A DNA stretch of 19,205 bases from an uncultured Alistipes sp. (GTDB lineage: Bacteria > Bacteroidota > Bacteroidia > Bacteroidales > Rikenellaceae). The DNA lies in NCBI GenBank assembly GCA_900553175.1, contig USCH01000032.1:1-19205 (forward strand), given 5' to 3'. A program made the translations under genes and the position numbers. Each line of letters starts with the position of its first letter. Within the stretch, counting starts at the first letter, position 1. The notes under the pieces were generated by a model. It did not search any database, was not told the DNA's origin, and saw only the letters and a program-made list of their open reading frames with translations. This document shows, one piece after another, positions 14,381 to 19,205 of the stretch.

Positions 14381-16048
14381 TCAATAACCGTTATTGGGCG
14401 CCAGATTGGGATTCTTCTCGATCTCGCCCTGGTTGATGGGCATGAGGTAGTGCTTCTCCAGGAAGACCTGACGGGGCACACCGTTGATTTCGAAGACATC
14501 GTAGGTTTTCCGGCCTTCGGCATCCTCGGTGATGCGCATGCCGTGGAAATATTTGCCGTCGAGCACCTCCTCGGCCATCCGCCAGCGGCGCAGGTCCCAG
14601 AAACGATGCCCCTCGAAAGCCAGTTCGACCTTGCGCTCCTGAATGATCCGCTCCCTGAATCCGCGGTAGTCCAGACCGGCAGGCAGCTCGGGCAGCCCGG
14701 CACGTTCGCGCACGCGCCGCATCGCCTCGTAAGCCTCACCGGCGGCATCGGGGCCCTGATTGGCCTCGTTGAGCGCCTCGGCATAGTTCAGCAGCACTTC
14801 GGCCAGACGGATCTCCTTCCAGCTCGTCGAGCTGCCGCCGTAGCCGACCAGCTTCTCGAACGGAAGGCTCTCGTCGAGGAACTTGCGGATGTAGTAGCCC
14901 GAATTCGTGCGTTCGATCAGCCCCAGGCCGTCGTCGGGTACGAGGTAGGCCGTGCGGATGACCTTGTTCTTGAAGGTCGAGCCGTCGACGATGATGCTTC
15001 CTTGCAGACGCTTGTCGCGGCCCTCGTAGGGATTGGCCGCATGCTCGGGATTCGACCAGTCGAAAGGCGTGCCGTCGAGCATCTCGTAGGAATCGACCAG
15101 CTCCTGCGTGGGACAGCTCTGCGAGCCCCAGCCGTTGTCGAGGCTCGGAGGCATGTAGAGCATGTCGGCCGCATGGCCCTTGTTCACTCCGTCGAAGAGG
15201 ACTTCGAAGATCACCTCGGGATCGCCGCCCTTCGACTGGAAAAGCGCATTGTAGTCGTCGGCAAGCCGGTGATAACCGCTCTCCAGCACCTTGGCCGACT
15301 GTTCGGCCGAAGCCTCCCACCGTTCGGCGAAGAGCATGGCCCGGCCGTTGAGCGCCCAGGCGGCTTCACGGCTGGCGCGTCCCGTCTCGCCGGCTCCCAT
15401 CTCGCGGGCCGCGGGCAGGCACCCCTCGGCGGTGATGTCGCAGAGCTCCCCGTAGATGAAATCGTAGACTTTCTCCACCGGATCGCGCGGAACGAGCAGC
15501 TCCTGGAGGTTGTCGTAATTCATCAGTTCGCGGATGAGCGGCACATCGCCGTAGCGGCGGACCAGATCGAAATACATGTAGGCCCTCACGAAACGGGCTT
15601 CCGAACGGACGCGCATCCGGAAATCGTCGGGCAGCGCGCTGCCTTCGCCCGTATTGGCCAGCAGATTGTTCACCTTGCGGATCACCTCGTAGCGGTTGCC
15701 CCAGACCTCCAGGGGGTTGTAGGTCGGAGAGATCGTGCCGGGGATCATCACGCCGTTGCTTTCGTTCCACATGGCCGGCGAGCGGAGCAGGTCGGTGCTG
15801 CCGTCCAGCAGGTCCGTAAGGCCCAGACCGCCGGTGCGCACGATGTCGACGCCCGGAACGGTCGAAACGCCGTAGCCGCAGGGCATGTAGCCGTAGATGT
15901 TGTTCATGTAGGCCATCGTCAGCGCTTCGTCGGCGAAGACGGCCTTGTCGGATATGGTGTCGAGCGGCATCTTGTCGAGATCGAAGCACCCGGTGGACGC
16001 ACAGGCCAACAGGAGCGCCGCCGCAAACGTCTTTATACTCTTTTTCAT
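14381..16048 (-). CDS. susD: SusD/RagB-family surface glycan-binding lipoprotein
   Basis: A 555-residue lipoprotein: signal peptide, lipobox STGC with C21, then FDLDKMPLD, acidic and typical of SusD. The central helices include RAYMYFDLVRRYGDVPLI, and the C-terminal domain has WKEIRLAEVLLNYAEALNE and ERKVELAFEGHRFWDLRRW, then ends in PNLAPNNGY. All are hallmark SusD/RagB segments and the length is usual. It forms the lid over the SusC barrel and captures the oligosaccharide at the outer face. The gene lies 11 bases after susC and 6 bases before the esterase. The sequence does not show which glycan it binds. Confidence 0.96.
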   Translation of the reverse strand: MKKSIKTFAAALLLACASTGCFDLDKMPLDTISDKAVFADEALTMAYMNNIYGYMPCGYGVSTVPGVDIVRTGGLGLTDLLDGSTDLLRSPAMWNESNGVMIPGTISPTYNPLEVWGNRYEVIRKVNNLLANTGEGSALPDDFRMRVRSEARFVRAYMYFDLVRRYGDVPLIRELMNYDNLQELLVPRDPVEKVYDFIYGELCDITAEGCLPAAREMGAGETGRASREAAWALNGRAMLFAERWEASAEQSAKVLESGYHRLADDYNALFQSKGGDPEVIFEVLFDGVNKGHAADMLYMPPSLDNGWGSQSCPTQELVDSYEMLDGTPFDWSNPEHAANPYEGRDKRLQGSIIVDGSTFKNKVIRTAYLVPDDGLGLIERTNSGYYIRKFLDESLPFEKLVGYGGSSTSWKEIRLAEVLLNYAEALNEANQGPDAAGEAYEAMRRVRERAGLPELPAGLDYRGFRERIIQERKVELAFEGHRFWDLRRWRMAEEVLDGKYFHGMRITEDAEGRKTYDVFEINGVPRQVFLEKHYLMPINQGEIEKNPNLAPNNGY

Positions 16049-16059
16049 TTCGTCGTGCT

Positions 16060-19000
16060 TTAGAATTCGATGTTGACACCCACGTTGTAGGTCTTCATCT
16101 GCGGGTAATAGAAACTGTTGTTGTCGGGATGGATGTTGGGCGCCTCGGGGTCGATGTGCTTCATCTTCGAGAAGGTGAGCAGGTTATTGCCCGATACGAA
16201 CACGCGCAGTCCGCGGACGCCCGCCTTGCGCAGGAAGCCCAGTTTGGAGAACGTATAGGAGAGCTCCAGGTTGCGCAGACGCAGGTAGCGGCCGTCGTAA
16301 AGCCAGAACGACGACGTTTCGCGGTTGTTCTGGAGCGTACCGGCGTAGAGACGGGGATAGCGCGCATCGCGGTTGTTCTCGTGCCACGAATCCATGAAGA
16401 TGCGCAGGGCGTTGGACTCGAGGTTGAACGGGTCCCACATGGTATACTGGTCGAAGCGGCCCGCACCCTGCCAGTTCATCGTCAGGTCGAGGCCCTTCCA
16501 CGAAAAGGCGAAATTCAGACCGTAGATCAGTTCGGGAATCTGGCTGCGGCCGATGCGCTGGCGGTCCATGCCGTCGATCGTGCCGTTGCCGTCGTAGTCC
16601 TCGTACTTGATGTCGCCCGGACGGATGGTGGCATTGCCGTTGCCGTCCTGGTCGGCCCAGCCGTCGATCTCCTCCTGCGTCTGGAAAAGCCCCAGCGCCT
16701 TGTAACCGAAGAACTGGTCGAGCGGCAGCCCCGTGCGCTGCTGCCACGACGGAACGTTGGAGGCCTCATCCATGAAGATCACCTTGCTGCGGGCGAACGT
16801 GACGTTGCCTTCGAGCATGATCCTGAAGTCGCCGAACGACTGGTTGTAGCGCAGAATGGCCTCGACGCCCGTATTGTCGACCTTACCGATGTTCTCGTCG
16901 GGCAGCGAAGCGCCGAAGGTCTCGGGAATCGACGCGGCCCGCGGCAGCAGGATGTCCCGGGTCTGCTTGCGGAAATAGGTGACCTCGCCGGAAATCTTGC
17001 CGCCCAGCACGCCGAAATCGAGCCCCACGTCGAGGTTGCGGGCCTTTTCCCACGTGATGTCGGGATTGGCGATGCCCTTGTCCGAGATGCCCGGCATGTA
17101 GTCGCCGCCGACCACCGCACCGGACGAGAAAACGAATCCCGTCAGATACTGGAAGGCCGCCACGCGGTCGTTGCCGAACTCGCCGTAGGAGGCGCGCAGC
17201 TTGAGGTTGTGGATCTTGCCCTTGAGGAAAGGCTCCTCGCTCAGACGCCAGCCGACCGACACGGCGGGGAAGACGCCCCAGCGTTTGTGGCGCGGGAAGT
17301 TGAACGATCCGTCGGCACGGACGTTGGCCTGGAACAGGTAGCGGTCCTTATAGTTGTAGTTCACGCGCAGGGCGTAGCCCTTCATCGCGGTCTCGGTGGC
17401 GCTTCCGCCGTTGGCGAGGTCCTTGACCGGACCCGCGAAGAGCTGGTCGATGGCTCCCGAAATGTAATTCACGCGCGAAGCCTGCATGTTCTCGTACTCG
17501 TAGGACGAACCCTCGAAGAGGGCGAGCACCGACAGGTTGTGGGCCTCGCGGAACGTGCGGTCGTAGGTCAGCATGGCCTGCACGGTGATGCGCTGATCCT
17601 CGGCCGTGCCTTGGTAGAGGTTGGTGCCGCCGCCCGAAACGCGATGGGTGTAAAGATCGATGTCGCGCGAGTAGGTGTAGAATTCGTAGGGCGTCGAGAA
17701 GGTCTTGTCGTTGGAGAACCAGCGGTCGTAGGAGAACCGGCCGCTCAATTTGAGCCCCGGAACGAACGGGAAGGAATAGGAGGCCGACAGCGTGCCGTTG
17801 AAGACGCTGTTCTCGACGCGGTGGTAGCCGCCCGCGGTCGCCTGGCCGATGGGCGAAAGATTCTGGCCGTTGGAACCCAGACCGCCCGGCTCCACGAAGT
17901 CGGGAACGTAGGGGCGCTCGGTCGGCTTGGAGTTGATGACCGTCGAAAAGATATAGTCGCCGGCAGCGGCTTCGCTGATCTTCTCGAAGCGGCCGGCCAG
18001 GTCGACCGACACGCTCAGGTCGCGGGTGATCTTCGTGTCGATGTTCGAACGGACGTTGTAACGGCGGAAATTGGACTGCTCGTAGAGACCGTCCTGGTCG
18101 AGCAGACCTCCCGAAACGAAATAGCGCACGCGGTCGTTGCCGCCGTCGATGGTCAGGCTGTGCTGGTGCGTGAGCGCATTCTTGCGGAACGTTTCGCTCC
18201 ACCAGTCCGTCGAGGGAAGCGCTCCCGTGCGGTAGGCCTCGACCTCGGTGCCCGTGAAGCGCGGGACGGTGTTCGTCCCGACGTTGCCCATGGCCAGATT
18301 GAGGTACTTGGCATATTCATAGGCGTTCATCATCTCGGGAACGACCGTCGGCCGCTGAAAGCCCACCGTACCGGAGTAGTTGATGCGGGCCCGCCCCTCG
18401 GCGCCGCGTTTGGTCGTCACCAGAACGACGCCGTTGGCGCCGCGCACACCGTAGATCGCAGCCGAAGCGGCGTCCTTGAGGACGGTGATGCTCTCGATTT
18501 CGTTGGGGTCGAGCTTGCCGATCGAACGCTCCACTCCGTCGACGAGCATCAGCGTGCCGTTATCGCCGAAGGTGCTCTTGCCGCGGATGATGAAGGTCGG
18601 ATCGTCCAGACCGGGCTTGCCGCTCTGCTGCGTGGTGATGACGCCCGTCATCTTGCCCGACAGGGCATTGGTCAGGTTGGGCGTCGGCGCTTTCAGCAGC
18701 GCATCGCCCTTGACCGAGGAGACCGATCCGGTCAGGTCGGCCTTGCGCTGGGTGCTGTAACCCACGACGACCACCTCGTCCATGAGCTGGTTGTCGGTCT
18801 CGAGCACGACATCGTGACGGGTTCCCGCGACGGTCAGCGAAACGGTCTTGTAACCCAGCAGGGAGAACTGGAGCACGTCGCCCGGCGAGGCTTTGATCCG
18901 ATAGTGCCCCGCCGCATCCGACGTGGTTCCGACGACGGTGCCCGGGATCACCACCGTAGCCCCGGCGAGCGGGCCGCCCTCCGAGGAGCTGATCCCGCCT

Positions 19001-19074
19001 TCCACCATCGTCTGGGCCGCCACCCACCACGGCGCGACGACCAAAAGCAAATGAAGTAAAAGTTTACGATTCAT
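16060..19074 (-). CDS. susC: SusC/RagA-family TonB-dependent outer-membrane transporter
   Basis: A 1004-residue protein with a signal peptide (cleavage near AA20-Q21). Next is a carboxypeptidase-D regulatory-like domain (about 24-93), then a TonB-box-like MDEVVVVGYSTQ (98-109) and a plug domain (about 110-224). The plug carries IRGKSTF, LMLVDGV and ITVLKDAASAAIYGVRGANG, the standard SusC signatures. The rest is a beta-barrel ending in F (VGVNIEF), as outer-membrane barrels do. It imports oligosaccharides energised by TonB-ExbB-ExbD, working with the SusD lid. No N-terminal STN domain is present, so signalling through a FecI/FecR-type pair is unlikely. It is the first gene of the operon, about 80 nt downstream of a -7 box. 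Confidence 0.97.
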   Translation of the reverse strand: MNRKLLLHLLLVVAPWWVAAQTMVEGGISSSEGGPLAGATVVIPGTVVGTTSDAAGHYRIKASPGDVLQFSLLGYKTVSLTVAGTRHDVVLETDNQLMDEVVVVGYSTQRKADLTGSVSSVKGDALLKAPTPNLTNALSGKMTGVITTQQSGKPGLDDPTFIIRGKSTFGDNGTLMLVDGVERSIGKLDPNEIESITVLKDAASAAIYGVRGANGVVLVTTKRGAEGRARINYSGTVGFQRPTVVPEMMNAYEYAKYLNLAMGNVGTNTVPRFTGTEVEAYRTGALPSTDWWSETFRKNALTHQHSLTIDGGNDRVRYFVSGGLLDQDGLYEQSNFRRYNVRSNIDTKITRDLSVSVDLAGRFEKISEAAAGDYIFSTVINSKPTERPYVPDFVEPGGLGSNGQNLSPIGQATAGGYHRVENSVFNGTLSASYSFPFVPGLKLSGRFSYDRWFSNDKTFSTPYEFYTYSRDIDLYTHRVSGGGTNLYQGTAEDQRITVQAMLTYDRTFREAHNLSVLALFEGSSYEYENMQASRVNYISGAIDQLFAGPVKDLANGGSATETAMKGYALRVNYNYKDRYLFQANVRADGSFNFPRHKRWGVFPAVSVGWRLSEEPFLKGKIHNLKLRASYGEFGNDRVAAFQYLTGFVFSSGAVVGGDYMPGISDKGIANPDITWEKARNLDVGLDFGVLGGKISGEVTYFRKQTRDILLPRAASIPETFGASLPDENIGKVDNTGVEAILRYNQSFGDFRIMLEGNVTFARSKVIFMDEASNVPSWQQRTGLPLDQFFGYKALGLFQTQEEIDGWADQDGNGNATIRPGDIKYEDYDGNGTIDGMDRQRIGRSQIPELIYGLNFAFSWKGLDLTMNWQGAGRFDQYTMWDPFNLESNALRIFMDSWHENNRDARYPRLYAGTLQNNRETSSFWLYDGRYLRLRNLELSYTFSKLGFLRKAGVRGLRVFVSGNNLLTFSKMKHIDPEAPNIHPDNNSFYYPQMKTYNVGVNIEF

Positions 19075-19151
19075 AAAGGAGATTTTCGTTGAAAAATCCG
19101 TTGGCGTTCAGGTTCCGACCCGAGACATGTGCGCATCATGCCTCCGATCGA

Positions 19152-19203
19152 TGTCAAAATTAGGCACCCATTTGCATTTTTTTCGATATATTCTTGTCAA
19201 AAT
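19152..19203. repeat. Direct repeat TGTCAAAAT in the susC promoter region
   Basis: The 9-mer TGTCAAAAT occurs at 19152-19160 and again at 19195-19203, 43 bp apart start to start, about four helical turns. One copy overlaps the -7 box and the other is the last sequence in the window. It may be paired binding sites for an unseen regulator, or chance in an AT-rich stretch. Confidence 0.4.
19155..19162 (-). promoter_or_regulatory. Bacteroidota -7 box of the PUL operon
   Basis: On the minus strand the bases read TAATTTTG, a perfect TAnnTTTG match. The predicted start is near 19150, giving a 5' leader of about 76 nt before the susC ATG (19074). No clear -33 TTTG is present; the spacing region is A-rich (around 19179-19186). 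The leader lacks a Shine-Dalgarno sequence, usual in this phylum. Confidence 0.68.
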
Positions 19204-19205
19204 AT

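Noticed and set aside
10427..16063. A plus-strand open frame of 1878 codons, and another of 976 codons at 16129-19059
   Set aside because: They lie wholly antisense to clear genes (susC, susD, esterase, beta-helix). Their translations are low-complexity, rich in R, H, V, A and G, and resemble no family. GC-rich codon use on the minus strand removes stops from this antisense frame.
3407..19074. Naming a specific substrate such as a Salmonella-type O-antigen (Man-Rha units and a tailspike-like beta-helix)
   Set aside because: The idea fits the enzyme families, but nothing in the sequence fixes linkages or shows the beta-helix to be an endorhamnosidase.
1..19205. tRNA, rRNA, CRISPR arrays, insertion sequences, integrase or attachment sites
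   Set aside because: No sequence resembling these was seen on either strand; gene spacing is tight and all intergenic gaps are accounted for above.

Overview
The window looks like the chromosome of a GC-rich member of the Bacteroidota, most likely Alistipes or a close relative in the Rikenellaceae. The evidence is a SusC/SusD pair, Bacteroidota-type -7 boxes (TAnnTTTG) in intergenic gaps, lipoproteins with acidic residues after the lipidated cysteine, no obvious Shine-Dalgarno sequences, and strongly G/C-biased third codon positions. The genus call is inference. Coding density is very high: no gene-free stretch reaches 300 bases.

Left part (1-3370), housekeeping-type genes: the C-terminal part of an MFS transporter (+, cut by the window edge) with its own terminator; a GT4 glycosyltransferase (-); an acyl-ACP thioesterase (+) that shares a 58-bp divergent promoter region with the glycosyltransferase; and a bacterioferritin-type ferritin (+) keeping all diiron ligands and the haem-ligand methionine. 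A 17-bp perfect hairpin separates the ferritin gene from the convergent operon to its right.

Right part (3407-19205), one long minus-strand polysaccharide utilisation locus (PUL). In transcription order: SusC TonB-dependent transporter, SusD lipoprotein, lipoprotein alpha/beta-hydrolase (esterase), a 1168-residue lipoprotein with a right-handed parallel beta-helix followed by four tandem beta-sandwich-like modules, an intrinsic terminator, GH130 mannoside phosphorylase/mannosidase, clan GH-A lipoprotein glycosidase, sodium:solute symporter, and exported GH78 alpha-L-rhamnosidase. Gaps are -1 to 16 nt except at the internal terminator. A perfect -7 box lies about 80 nt upstream of susC.

Proposed working model (inference): the beta-helix lipoprotein binds and/or cuts a polysaccharide at the surface and the esterase removes acyl groups. 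SusC/D imports oligosaccharides, and GH78 and the GH-A enzyme trim them in the periplasm. The symporter carries a small sugar into the cytoplasm, where GH130 cleaves a beta-mannosyl linkage. The enzyme set points to a glycan with both alpha-L-rhamnose and beta-linked mannose and probably ester groups. I cannot name the substrate, and no PUL regulator (ECF sigma/anti-sigma, HTCS or SusR-like) lies inside the window.
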